Assembly (NCBI RefSeq): GCF_034479615.1
Contig: NZ_CP140255.1
Coordinates: forward strand, 2,170,001-2,234,000
Direction: 5' to 3'
From: Vreelandella neptunia
Lineage (GTDB): Bacteria; Pseudomonadota; Gammaproteobacteria; Pseudomonadales; Halomonadaceae
DNA length: 64,000 bases
Both the position numbers and the translations under genes were made by a program. Below are positions 33,986 through 44,529 of this stretch, one piece after another. Positions within the stretch are counted from its first letter, which is position 1, and each line of letters starts with the position of its first letter. The notes under the pieces are model-generated. The model was not told the origin of the DNA, ran no database searches, and saw only the letters and a program-made list of their open reading frames with translations.

Positions 33986-36733
33986 TTGAGCACGCGCTTT
34001 TTGCACCATTTTTTCGAACCTCGCACACTAGCGGTGTTTGGCGCCTCCGAAAAGCCCGCGTCATTGGGCGGTTTAGTGCTGAGAAACATTCAGGAGGGCG
34101 GGTTTAAAGGGCCGCTCTGGGCGGTCAATCTTAAAGGCTACTCCCAGGTTTTCGGCGTACCGTGCTTTAGTCGCGTAAGCGAGCTACCGGAAGTGCCCGA
34201 CTTAGCCGTGGTCTGCTCGCCGATTGAAGGCGTGCCTAGCCTGATTAAAAAGCTTGGGCAGTACGGTGTCAAAGCGGCCCTGGTGCTTTCCGGCGGCGCT
34301 TACCTGGATCGGGATAAGGGTAATAAGGGCTCCATTCGCGAGCGGATGTTAAGTGCGGCACGTGTCTCGGGTATTCGAGTACTCGGCCCCGAATGCATGG
34401 GGTTGATTGTACCGGGTAAGAAATTAAACGCCTCTTACGCCAGTCAACCGGTAAAAGCGGGCCGCGTCGCTTATCTGGGCCAGTCGGGAATGCTGGCCAA
34501 CGCCATGATCGATTGGGCCGCCGGGCGAGATGTGGGTTTTTCACACCTAATTACTGTCGGTGACAGCGTCGATGTACTGTTGCCTGACCTGATCGACTAC
34601 GTTAATCAATTCTCTCCCGCCCAGGCCATTATGCTGCACCTCGAGCGAATCAGTGACGCTCAGCACTTTATGACCGCCGTGCGTGATGCGTCACGTAATC
34701 GCCTGGTACTGGCGATAAAAAGCGGCCGCACTCCAGAATCGGATATATCCGGCATGGCGCCCACGCCAGGGATTGCTAACCGTGACGTGGTATTTGATGC
34801 CGCTTTTGCCCGGGCAGGGGTTGTGCGGGTAGATGACTCCGACGAGCTGCTCGATGCGCTGGAAACTCTGTCGCGCATGAAACCCCTCAAGGGCGATCGT
34901 CTGGCCATTGTGTCAAACGGTTTGGGTCCCGCCATGCTGGCCATCGATAAGCTGATTAGCGCGGGCGGCAAATTGGCTGAGTTCAGCGCCGAAACCCAGG
35001 CAGCGCTGCACCGTAGCGAGGTCGATATGAGCAAGCCGGGGGAGAACCCGGTGGATCTGGGCGGCAACGCCTCGCCCGAGCGGTTTGTTCAAGCGCTGGA
35101 GATTGTCGCTGCTGACGCCAACGTGGATGCAGTGCTCGTGGTACACGCGCCTACCCGGATGGCGCCATCGCTGGTCACAGCCCAGGCGTTGATCGATAAC
35201 CGCAAAAAGTTTCGCCGTAACCTGCTCACCAGTTGGATGGGCTTAAAAGAGGCACTCAATGCTCGCCATATCTGCAATTTAGCCGGGATTCCGACCTATA
35301 TTTCACCTGAAAAAGCCGTTAAGGCGTTTATGCATATGGTGATTTATCAGCGCGTTCAAGCGCTGCTGCAGGAGATCCCCCCAAGCCTGCCATTTTCCAC
35401 CAGTCCAGAAATACGCGCCCAGTGCCGTACGCTGATTAAGCAGGCAAAAGAGCAGGGCAGGCAAACCTTGACCCACTCAGAAACCGCCCAAGTGCTTGAA
35501 GCCTATGGCATTCCCACGGCGCCCAGCGTCTATTTGGCCAACCCCGATGAAGCGCTTGCCCGCGCTGCGGAGATTCCTGGCACCAAAGCGCTGAAAGTGG
35601 TTCATGAAGGCAACTGTCGCCCTTATCGCTACCGCAAGCACCCGCATAAAATTTCAGCGGGCTTGCTACAGGATTTGGATACGCCCGAACAGGTGGCGGA
35701 TGGGGTTCGCCAGCTCGGTGAGAAGGTCGCTGAGAAATTTCCCGAGTACGCGATCCGTGAGTACTGTTTGCAGCCCATGCAGCGTGGCAAGCACTCAATG
35801 CAGATTTGCGCCGGCATTACCCGTGATCCGGTGTTCGGCCCGCTTATCGTCTTTGGTATCGGCGGCTATAAGGTCAACGTGCTTGCTGACCGCCAGGTGG
35901 CGCTGCCACCGCTCAATATGAGCCTGGCTGCCGATGTGGTGGGTAGAACCCATGCCGCCTCATTAATTCGTGAACACTCCGCCGACCCAGAGCGTGATAT
36001 TCAGCACCTGTGCCAAATGCTGGTCAAGCTATCGCAAATGGCCTCCGATCTAAGCGATCTTCGGGGGCTGGAAGTGAATCCACTGCTGCTGAATCGTGAC
36101 GGTATGGTCGCCGTCGATTTCGCCATGGATCTGGGTACACCATCTCGCTTTGCGATCATGCCGTACCCTGAAGAGCTACGTGAGTGGGTGACGCTGAAAA
36201 ACGGCTGGCAGGTCGAAGTAAGGCCTATTCGTGCCGAGGATGCCCACTTAATTACCACTTTCCATCGCCAACTCTCGGAAGAGAGTATTCGTTTTCGCTA
36301 TTTCCATAACAAGTCCAACCTAACCCAGCGTGACCTATCGATCCTGTCACATATCAATTACGACCGTCAGATGGCGTTTATCGCAGAATATTTAGGCGAT
36401 GATGGCAGTAAAGAGATGCTTGGGGTGGTGCGGGTGTGGAACGACCCCGACAATATTCGTACCGAGTTTTCGGTCATTATTCGCGATGACCTTCAAGGTC
36501 TGGGCATTGGTAGCCTGCTGATGAAGAAGATGATCGATTACTGCACTAATATTGGCACCCTGGAGATGATCGGCAAAATTATGGTCGACAACCATCCGAT
36601 GCGGGCGCTGATGAAGCACTTAGGCTTTAAATGCCGCTACAACATGGAAGAGCAGGTGATTGATGCGGTGTTACGCCTCAACGAACCCGAGAGCGAGTGG
36701 CAACGCCACCGGCTTGAGAGCTTGCCGGATTAG
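33986..36733 (+). CDS. Pat/PatZ-like acetyltransferase with degenerate acyl-CoA synthetase domain
   Basis: Cytoplasmic protein of 915 residues with the same domain order as the 20812-23478 protein and a C-terminal GNAT domain (about 735-900; acetyl-CoA loop RDDLQGLGIGSLL). The phospho-histidine loop is altered: where the paralogue has SHTGALAGSD, this one has APTPGIANRD, so the catalytic His is P259. The synthetase half is therefore likely inactive and regulatory, as in the protein lysine acetyltransferase PatZ/Pka. Start codon is TTG at 33986 with GGGGAG 7 bases upstream; no in-frame ATG is near. Confidence 0.88.
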   Translation: MSTRFLHHFFEPRTLAVFGASEKPASLGGLVLRNIQEGGFKGPLWAVNLKGYSQVFGVPCFSRVSELPEVPDLAVVCSPIEGVPSLIKKLGQYGVKAALVLSGGAYLDRDKGNKGSIRERMLSAARVSGIRVLGPECMGLIVPGKKLNASYASQPVKAGRVAYLGQSGMLANAMIDWAAGRDVGFSHLITVGDSVDVLLPDLIDYVNQFSPAQAIMLHLERISDAQHFMTAVRDASRNRLVLAIKSGRTPESDISGMAPTPGIANRDVVFDAAFARAGVVRVDDSDELLDALETLSRMKPLKGDRLAIVSNGLGPAMLAIDKLISAGGKLAEFSAETQAALHRSEVDMSKPGENPVDLGGNASPERFVQALEIVAADANVDAVLVVHAPTRMAPSLVTAQALIDNRKKFRRNLLTSWMGLKEALNARHICNLAGIPTYISPEKAVKAFMHMVIYQRVQALLQEIPPSLPFSTSPEIRAQCRTLIKQAKEQGRQTLTHSETAQVLEAYGIPTAPSVYLANPDEALARAAEIPGTKALKVVHEGNCRPYRYRKHPHKISAGLLQDLDTPEQVADGVRQLGEKVAEKFPEYAIREYCLQPMQRGKHSMQICAGITRDPVFGPLIVFGIGGYKVNVLADRQVALPPLNMSLAADVVGRTHAASLIREHSADPERDIQHLCQMLVKLSQMASDLSDLRGLEVNPLLLNRDGMVAVDFAMDLGTPSRFAIMPYPEELREWVTLKNGWQVEVRPIRAEDAHLITTFHRQLSEESIRFRYFHNKSNLTQRDLSILSHINYDRQMAFIAEYLGDDGSKEMLGVVRVWNDPDNIRTEFSVIIRDDLQGLGIGSLLMKKMIDYCTNIGTLEMIGKIMVDNHPMRALMKHLGFKCRYNMEEQVIDAVLRLNEPESEWQRHRLESLPD

Positions 36734-36757
36734 GCATTTGGAAGGCTTTAAAAACTA

Positions 36758-36786
36758 TAAGGCCTGCGTATAAAACGCAGGCCTTA
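36758..36786. terminator. Bidirectional terminator
   Basis: TAAGGCCTGCG (36758-36768) and CGCAGGCCTTA (36776-36786) pair perfectly around a seven-base loop between convergent genes. Only short T or A runs flank it. Confidence 0.8.
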
Positions 36787-36807
36787 ATCGTAAAAATGTT
36801 GCTGAGA

Positions 36808-37452
36808 TTAGGGCGCCATACGGAAGCGGCTCCATTCACCGCCGTCGCGTCGTTCAAAGCGCAGGCGGTCGTGTAGGCGGCTAGGCTGGCCCTGCCAAAA
36901 CTCAATCATTTCTGGCGTGACGCGATAGCCCCCCCAGTGGATCGGGCGGGGAATATCCTGGCCATCATAGGCTTGTTCAAAGCGCTTTTGACGCTCTTCG
37001 ATCCAGTTACGGCCGGGAATCACCACGCTTTGAGTCGCAATCCAAGCGCCCAATTGGCTGCCACGGGGGCGGCTGGCAAAGTACTCATCAGACTCGTCTG
37101 CTGAGACCTGTTCAACAGGGCCTTCAATACGTACCTGTCGTGAAAGCGAAGGCCACCAGAAAGTCATGGCCGCGAAGGGCACATTGTTCAGCTCGCTGCC
37201 CTTGTGGCTATGGTAATTGGTGAAAAACACCATGCCGCGCTCGTCAAATCCCTTTAACAGTACCACCCGTGCGTGAGGTCGGCCTTGGCTGTCGACGGTG
37301 GCGAGTGTCATGGCGTTGCCGTCTTTGCCCTCTTTTTCCAGGGCTAGGCTGAACCACTCATCGAATAACACGAATGGATCGTCGGGTGTTTGGGACTCGT
37401 CTAACGTGCCGCCTTCATAATCACGCCTGATATCGGCTATGTTACGTGTCAT
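36808..37452 (-). CDS. pdxH: Pyridoxamine 5'-phosphate oxidase
   Basis: FMN enzyme of 214 residues making pyridoxal 5'-phosphate from PNP/PMP. Seen: AMTLATVDSQGRPHARVVLLKG, FFTNYHSHKG, WWPSLSRQVRIEG and the C-terminal LRFERRDGGEWSRFRMAP, all diagnostic. Length is normal. It sits alone, convergent with the Pat-like gene. Confidence 0.95.
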   Translation of the reverse strand: MTRNIADIRRDYEGGTLDESQTPDDPFVLFDEWFSLALEKEGKDGNAMTLATVDSQGRPHARVVLLKGFDERGMVFFTNYHSHKGSELNNVPFAAMTFWWPSLSRQVRIEGPVEQVSADESDEYFASRPRGSQLGAWIATQSVVIPGRNWIEERQKRFEQAYDGQDIPRPIHWGGYRVTPEMIEFWQGQPSRLHDRLRFERRDGGEWSRFRMAP

Positions 37453-37686
37453 CGAATGCTTCTCCCTGGAGTTTCATCCATGTTCGCTGGTATGCCTTTA
37501 AAGCTCAAGTGACCGACATCAATGGATGTTAAACGCGTTGTGACTGACTGTTTCATTTTAACCAGTGTTGTGACTCAGCGTGGTAACTATCGATTGCGGC
37601 TAACTGTCTCGCATTCTAGGAGAAAGCCAGAATTAATGCGAAACTCTCTCATTATTTCGGGCTCATCACTGCTGAGAGGACAGGCC

Positions 37687-38376
37687 ATGCGCGACAAGGT
37701 AGCGATAGAGGTGTGGGATGGTTGGATTCGCCTGTTCCACTGGGGATTAGTGGCGGCGGTATTGATCTCTTTTTATACCACCAAGACTAGCGGTGCGCCC
37801 TTCCTATTTCCGGTTGAAGTGCACGCCCAAGCGGGCTACGTGGTAATCGGGCTACTCGTGTTCCGTTGGTTATGGGGCACCCTGGGTAGCGTATATGCAA
37901 GATTTAGAACGTTTCTATATCCACCCGCAAAAACAGTCGCCTACTCCAAGTCACTTCTTAAGCGCCAACCCGGCGTTTATGCCAGCCATAATCCGCTGGG
38001 CGGCTGGATGGTGATATTGATGCTGCTCTCGCTTAGTTTTCAAGCCGTGAGCGGCCTGTTTTTAAGTGACGATATCTTTTTTCAAGCACCGCTCTATGGT
38101 TTATTTGGCGATGGGGTAGGCAGCCAGCTTAGAACCCTGCATCAACTCAATAGTGATCTGCTCATCGTGCTGATCGGGCTGCATTTAGTGGGTTTGATCG
38201 TACATCGGCTGCTGGGTGAACCGCTGGTAGCGGCGATGTTGGTAGGCACCAAACGTTTTCGCCAGCAGCCTGTCGATGAACATAATGAGCCATTGAATGC
38301 TGCCACGCTGCGTTTACGGGCGATGGGCGCATTACTTATCGCCGCTGGCGTTATCCTATGGCTTTGGTTTTATTGA
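37687..38376 (+). CDS. Cytochrome b561-type membrane protein
   Basis: Inner-membrane diheme b-type cytochrome of 229 residues with four or five hydrophobic helices. Seen: WDGWIRLFHWGL with a heme-ligand His, an HAQAGYVVIGLLVFRWLWG segment (second His), SHNPLGGWMV, and LHQLNSDLLIVLIGLHLVG with two further His. It passes electrons between quinol and periplasmic or small c-type cytochromes; the partner is unknown. The ATG at 37687 has AGAGGA upstream; the long in-frame extension before it is not family-like. Confidence 0.85.
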   Translation: MRDKVAIEVWDGWIRLFHWGLVAAVLISFYTTKTSGAPFLFPVEVHAQAGYVVIGLLVFRWLWGTLGSVYARFRTFLYPPAKTVAYSKSLLKRQPGVYASHNPLGGWMVILMLLSLSFQAVSGLFLSDDIFFQAPLYGLFGDGVGSQLRTLHQLNSDLLIVLIGLHLVGLIVHRLLGEPLVAAMLVGTKRFRQQPVDEHNEPLNAATLRLRAMGALLIAAGVILWLWFY

Positions 38377-38377
38377 C

Positions 38378-39938
<1,561 letters not shown>

Positions 39939-40158
39939 AACTGGCGCCTCGCAATGTACGGTAAAAAAACTCGGTAAAAAAGTGAGCAGTGGCGATCAAA
40001 AACTGAGGCTAAGCTTGTCGCGCCAGGCAGACGATGACAAGTTCTATGTTATCGACTGTATGAATCTGCTTAAGCAAACTACCCAGGTTTGCTAGGCTAT
40101 GATGGTGAAGTATGTATGTAAAATGGGTGCTCATTAGAACCTGCCGAAGGAGCCTGCA

Positions 40159-40749
40159 ATGAATCAGCCGCTTCGTGATGATCTGGATTTTCGTGCTCTC
40201 GTCGGTGATGTGAAACCGCTGCCACCAAGAAACCGTGCTGACCCAGGCGCTAATCGCAAAAGCCCCTCTGAATCCCAGTTGGCTCGGCGGGAATGGGCAG
40301 AGGAAGAGATGGGGGCACGCAATTTTCTGTCCGACGACTTTGTCGATCTGCTGCCCCCATTTGATCCCATGGAGTATCGCCGTGAGGGCATTCAGCAGGG
40401 TGTGGTCGATAAATTAAAGCACGGTGGCTATAGCGTTCAGTCGCAGCTCCACTTGCTTAGGCGTCCATTAACAGAGTGCCGACGCATGCTGTTTCCCTTT
40501 ATTCAAGAAGCTTACGCCCACGATTTACGCTCCGTTATGATAGTGCATGGCCGCGGGCGTGAAATTGATAGTCCCGCGAACGTACTGCGTTCGTACCTTG
40601 CCAAGTGGCTCAGCCAATTTGAGGAAGTGCAGGCGTACGTCTCCGCACAGCCTTCGGAAGGTGGGCTAGGCGCTACCTGGGTGATGCTACGCAAAAGCGA
40701 CCGCGCCAAAGCCAATAACCGCGAGCGCCAGCAAAAGCGGCGGGGTTAA
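40159..40749 (+). CDS. Smr-domain protein SmrA (YdaL-like)
   Basis: Protein of 196 residues with a disordered basic N-terminal third and a C-terminal Smr domain (about 95-185). Seen: LHLLRRPLTECR (the domain's LHG-like entry, here with the His in LHLL) and SVMIVHGRGR. Smr domains nick DNA or RNA; some members act in ribosome rescue. GAAGGAG lies 7 bases before the ATG. Confidence 0.85.
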   Translation: MNQPLRDDLDFRALVGDVKPLPPRNRADPGANRKSPSESQLARREWAEEEMGARNFLSDDFVDLLPPFDPMEYRREGIQQGVVDKLKHGGYSVQSQLHLLRRPLTECRRMLFPFIQEAYAHDLRSVMIVHGRGREIDSPANVLRSYLAKWLSQFEEVQAYVSAQPSEGGLGATWVMLRKSDRAKANNRERQQKRRG

Positions 40750-40787
40750 CAGTTTAATAATAGAATAGAGCCAGTCACCAATAAAAT

Positions 40788-40809
40788 GGGCAGCCGAAGC
40801 TGCCCTTTT
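40788..40809. terminator. Bidirectional terminator
   Basis: GGGCAGC (40788-40794) and GCTGCCC (40799-40805) close a CGAA tetraloop, with TTTT after and AAAA before, so both convergent transcripts (smrA and cysI-DUF934) can stop here. Confidence 0.88.
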
Positions 40810-40835
40810 GGGCTTATAACATTCACGCTCTGCGT

Positions 40836-41405
40836 CTACTTATTATCGGCTAAACGGCGCTCAAACAGCGCCTGACGCTCTTCTACATCGGGTTGATAGC
40901 GAACGCTGAAAAAACTAAGTGCGCGCAGGGCGTCTTCTGGATGCTGGTCATCGCGCAGCGCCATGGCAGTAAAACCACAGCGGCGCATGTACTCCAACTG
41001 ATCGACCAGAACATCACCCACCGCACGCACTTCGCCACTATAGCCGTAGCGCTCGCGCAGCAGGCGGGCGATGCTGTAGCCACGGCCATCGGTGAAGGCG
41101 GGGAAGTCAATCGCGATGGCTGGGGCATTACCAAGCTGTTTGCCTAATTCCGCCGTCAGCTCGGTATCGCTGGTGAGTAGCGGTGCCAGCTCAGCGTCTT
41201 CCTGATTGGCCTGCCATAACGCCAGCGGCACAAACGCCGGGCGCTGTTCGGGCAGGGCATCCGCATCGTAGGAAACACGCCACGCATTTTCCGCCGCAAG
41301 CTCACCGTTAGCAATCAAGTGGTCGACATGAACCGGTGTCTGTTCAACCGCTTCAGTTTGTGTCTCATCGGTTTTATTAGGCACAGGATTATTAGGCATA
41401 GACAC
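40836..41405 (-). CDS. DUF934 protein, partner of sulfite reductase
   Basis: Soluble protein of 189 residues of the DUF934 family, which is found next to cysI in many proteobacteria without a cysJ-type flavoprotein. Seen: IAIDFPAFTDGRGYSIARLLR, LVDQLEYMRRCGF and AMRDDQHPEDALRALSFFS. The first 50 residues are low-complexity. It overlaps the cysI stop by 14 bases. It may help electron delivery or siroheme loading; this is inference. Confidence 0.85.
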   Translation of the reverse strand: MSMPNNPVPNKTDETQTEAVEQTPVHVDHLIANGELAAENAWRVSYDADALPEQRPAFVPLALWQANQEDAELAPLLTSDTELTAELGKQLGNAPAIAIDFPAFTDGRGYSIARLLRERYGYSGEVRAVGDVLVDQLEYMRRCGFTAMALRDDQHPEDALRALSFFSVRYQPDVEERQALFERRLADNK

Positions 41406-43044
41406 GCTCCTTAAAGGGTTTTAAGCCAATACGGCGGTAGGTATCCAAGAAGCGTTCGTCCTCATGGCGCTGTGACACATAGACTTCCAATACTTTTTCA
41501 ACCACATCCGGCACGTCTGAGCGGAAAAAGGACGGGCCTAAAATCTTACCCAGCGAAGCATCGTCAGTGGAGTTGCCACCAATCGATATCTGATAGAACT
41601 CTTCGCCTTTTTTATCCACGCCCAGGATGCCGATATGGCCGACATGGTGGTGGCCACAGGCATTCATGCAGCCGGAGATATTCAGATCCAGCGGGCCGAG
41701 GTCATACAAGAAATCAAGATCTTCAAAGCGTTCCTGCAGTGCCTGTGCGATGGGAATAGAGACCGCATTGGCCAAGCTGCAGTAATCGCCGCCAGGGCAG
41801 CAGATAATGTCGTTGAGCGTGCCTACTGTGGGGTTCGCCATACCCAAAGCTTCCAGCTCTTTCCACAGCGCTTCCAGCTCATCGACCGGTACGTCAGAAA
41901 GCACCAGGTTCTGTTCGTGGGTGACACGCACTTCACCAAAACTGTAGCGATCGGCTAAATCTGCGACCGCTTCCATTTGATCAGCGGTGACATCCCCAGG
42001 CGCGTGCTCACGACGTTTCAGTGACAGCGTAACGGCCTTATAGCCGGGCACCTTATGGTCGGTCACGTTGTTGGTGACAAAACGCGCGAAGCTGCGGTTT
42101 TCGGCACGCAAGCGGTCAAAATCTTCGTTAGCGCTCTCTGCAACCGGGCGACGATCAGGCTCGGGGAAGTGAACTTTGGCTGCATCGACGGCTGCTTGGT
42201 TAAGCGTTTGCGGGCCGTCTTTCAAATGCGCCCACTCTTCCTCGACCCGGCGACGGAACTCCTCAATGCCCAGGGCTTTAACCAGGATTTTAATCCGCGC
42301 CTTGAACTTGTTATCCCGGCGTCCAAACTGGTTATAAACCCGTACACAGGCTTCCAGGTAGGTGAGCAGATGCTGCCAGGGCAAGTCTTCACGTACTACG
42401 TCTGCAATCATCGGCGTACGGCCAAGGCCGCCACCGGCTAGCACTTTAACACGCAGCTCGCCGTCGGCGTTGTGCCATAGACGCAGGCCAATATCGTGCA
42501 CTTGAATCGCCGCGCGGTCTTGGGCCGCACCGCTGACCGCGATTTTAAATTTGCGCGGTAAATAGGCGAATTCCGGGTGCAGAGTCGACCACTGGCGGAT
42601 TAATTCGCACCAGGGGCGTGGATCTTCCACTTCATCGTTGGCAATGCCGGCAAACTGGTCGCTGGTGGTGTTACGAATGCAGTTACCACTGGTTTGAATC
42701 GCGTGCATTTGTACCTTGGCCAGATCTGCCAGAATATCCGGCACGTCTTCAAGAGCAGGCCAGTTGAGCTGCAAGTTTTGCCGGGTGGTAAAGTGGCCGT
42801 AACCGCGGTCGTAGCGGCGGGTGATCTCAGCCAGGGCACGCAGCTGGTTACCCGCCAACATGCCGTAAGGAATGGCAATACGAAGCATAGGCGCATGGCG
42901 TTGAATATAGAGGCCGTTCTGCAACCTTAGTGGGCGGAACTCCTCTTCTCCCAAACGCCCGGCGCGGTAGCGTTCCATTTGGTCGCGAAACTGAGCGACA
43001 CGCTCATCAACCAGGGTTTGGTCGTGAATATCATAACGGTACAT
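41392..43044 (-). CDS. cysI: Sulfite reductase hemoprotein (nitrite/sulfite reductase)
   Basis: Siroheme and [4Fe-4S] enzyme of 550 residues that reduces sulfite to sulfide in assimilation. Seen: HFTTRQNLQLNWP with Arg for the anion, AGGGLGRTPM, CCPGGDYCSLANA and GCMNACGHHHVGHIG, the last two carrying the cluster-binding cysteines. Two tandem ferredoxin-like repeats are evident. Followed by overlapping DUF934. Ferredoxin- or flavoprotein-dependence is not visible here. Confidence 0.93.
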   Translation of the reverse strand: MYRYDIHDQTLVDERVAQFRDQMERYRAGRLGEEEFRPLRLQNGLYIQRHAPMLRIAIPYGMLAGNQLRALAEITRRYDRGYGHFTTRQNLQLNWPALEDVPDILADLAKVQMHAIQTSGNCIRNTTSDQFAGIANDEVEDPRPWCELIRQWSTLHPEFAYLPRKFKIAVSGAAQDRAAIQVHDIGLRLWHNADGELRVKVLAGGGLGRTPMIADVVREDLPWQHLLTYLEACVRVYNQFGRRDNKFKARIKILVKALGIEEFRRRVEEEWAHLKDGPQTLNQAAVDAAKVHFPEPDRRPVAESANEDFDRLRAENRSFARFVTNNVTDHKVPGYKAVTLSLKRREHAPGDVTADQMEAVADLADRYSFGEVRVTHEQNLVLSDVPVDELEALWKELEALGMANPTVGTLNDIICCPGGDYCSLANAVSIPIAQALQERFEDLDFLYDLGPLDLNISGCMNACGHHHVGHIGILGVDKKGEEFYQISIGGNSTDDASLGKILGPSFFRSDVPDVVEKVLEVYVSQRHEDERFLDTYRRIGLKPFKERVYA

Positions 43045-43200
43045 GTGGCACGATCCTGCTAAAAAGCGAAATGGTCACGTTGAGACGGACGTTAATGTAG
43101 CGTCACCTTAACGCGGGCGTCATATTCTACAAAAGAATATATAATTATCTTTTTATCTCTAAAAGCTATTTAGAACACCTACCATGGGTCAAGCAGCCGG

Positions 43201-44526
43201 TTAGAAGGCTGGGGCCAGCCAGCGGCGGCGCTGCCACACCCACAAAAATCCGGCCGAGTTTATCAATCGGTAGAGCAACTGCATAAGCCAGATGCCTAAT
43301 AAGCCCTGGTCTAAACCGACCCCTACCCACCAAGCCAAGGGTAAAAAAAGCAGCCACTGCATCCCCAGGGTTAGCATCATCACCGTGCGCTGGGCGCCCG
43401 CACCCATTAAGGCCTGGGCGAGCACTAAAGCGGCCGCATCCAGCACAATCATCACACCGGTCAGTTGCAACGGGAGTTTGCCCAGTGCCACTAGCTCACT
43501 GCTGGTGAAAAAAATGGCGAGTACGTGCTCGGGCACTATCAGCATGGGTAGCGCCAGCACCAGCAGTAACGGCCAGGCGACACGGAGTGCATCCAGGCCC
43601 CAGCGGTGGGCTTCGTGCTGGGCATCTCGGCCTAATGCCTCACCTACTAAGCTCATTACAGCAACGCCAATCCCCACCCCCGGCAAAATAAGCAGCAGTG
43701 AAAGATTAATCAACACATGGCCAACCGCGACACTGGCCGTACCCAATTGGCTAAGTAACCAAATAAGTACCGCATAACCCGCTGCAAATAAAAGCTGCTG
43801 CAAAGAGTGAGGGGCAGCAAGTAGCAGAGTGGTACGCAGGGTGGCTAAGCAAGGCATATGGGTTAACAAATGTTGGATAGCAGGGCTTTTAATGCTCACC
43901 CAACACCAAGCAAGAAAACCAATAAATAGCGACAGTGTAGTCCCCGCACCTGCACCGCTCGCGCCCATTTTGGGTAGCCCGGCAAATCCATAGATTAACC
44001 CCGCGCTGACTGCCACATTAATCAAGTGAACCGCCACGATGATACGCAAGTAGAGATGCGTATGCTGGCGACCGTTCCAGTAGCCACGAAAGCAGAGCGT
44101 TAGCGCAATGGCTACCAGTGACACCACCCGCCAACGAAAGTAGTCTACGGCGACGCTTTGGACATCGTCGGCTTGGCTAATCAAGCCAATCAGCAGTGGC
44201 GCTTGCCACCAAGCCAAGAGTGACAGTGGCAAAGCAACCCCAAACCCAATCACCAGCCCCGCGTTAAGTGGATGGGCGATCTCCCTGTGGGCAGCCCCCT
44301 CGCGCTGGGCGGTTTGTGACTGAACGCTGGAGGAGAGGCCAAACACAATAGCGCTAAGCATAAACATCGCGTAACCGCCCACGCCTATACCCGCAAGCGC
44401 TACTTCGCCTAAATGCCCCACCAGAGCGGCATCGATCAAATTGAGCATGCTCTGGGAGAGCATGCCCAGCATGATGGGCAAGGCAAGGCGAATAACCTTG
44501 CCGTGACGGCGAGCGACAAACAGCAT
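43201..44526 (-). CDS. MATE-family efflux transporter
   Basis: Inner-membrane Na+- or H+-driven exporter of 441 residues with 12 helices. Seen: LALPIMLGMLSQSMLNLIDAALVGHLG at the start in the family's usual form (positions 11-37), and a second half starting about residue 230. DinF/NorM-like. It may export organic cations or toxic metabolites. The start is 3 bases after the metH stop, but in this orientation metH is upstream, so it is probably read through from metH. Confidence 0.87.
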   Translation of the reverse strand: MLFVARRHGKVIRLALPIMLGMLSQSMLNLIDAALVGHLGEVALAGIGVGGYAMFMLSAIVFGLSSSVQSQTAQREGAAHREIAHPLNAGLVIGFGVALPLSLLAWWQAPLLIGLISQADDVQSVAVDYFRWRVVSLVAIALTLCFRGYWNGRQHTHLYLRIIVAVHLINVAVSAGLIYGFAGLPKMGASGAGAGTTLSLFIGFLAWCWVSIKSPAIQHLLTHMPCLATLRTTLLLAAPHSLQQLLFAAGYAVLIWLLSQLGTASVAVGHVLINLSLLLILPGVGIGVAVMSLVGEALGRDAQHEAHRWGLDALRVAWPLLLVLALPMLIVPEHVLAIFFTSSELVALGKLPLQLTGVMIVLDAAALVLAQALMGAGAQRTVMMLTLGMQWLLFLPLAWWVGVGLDQGLLGIWLMQLLYRLINSAGFLWVWQRRRWLAPAF

Positions 44527-44529
44527 TGA

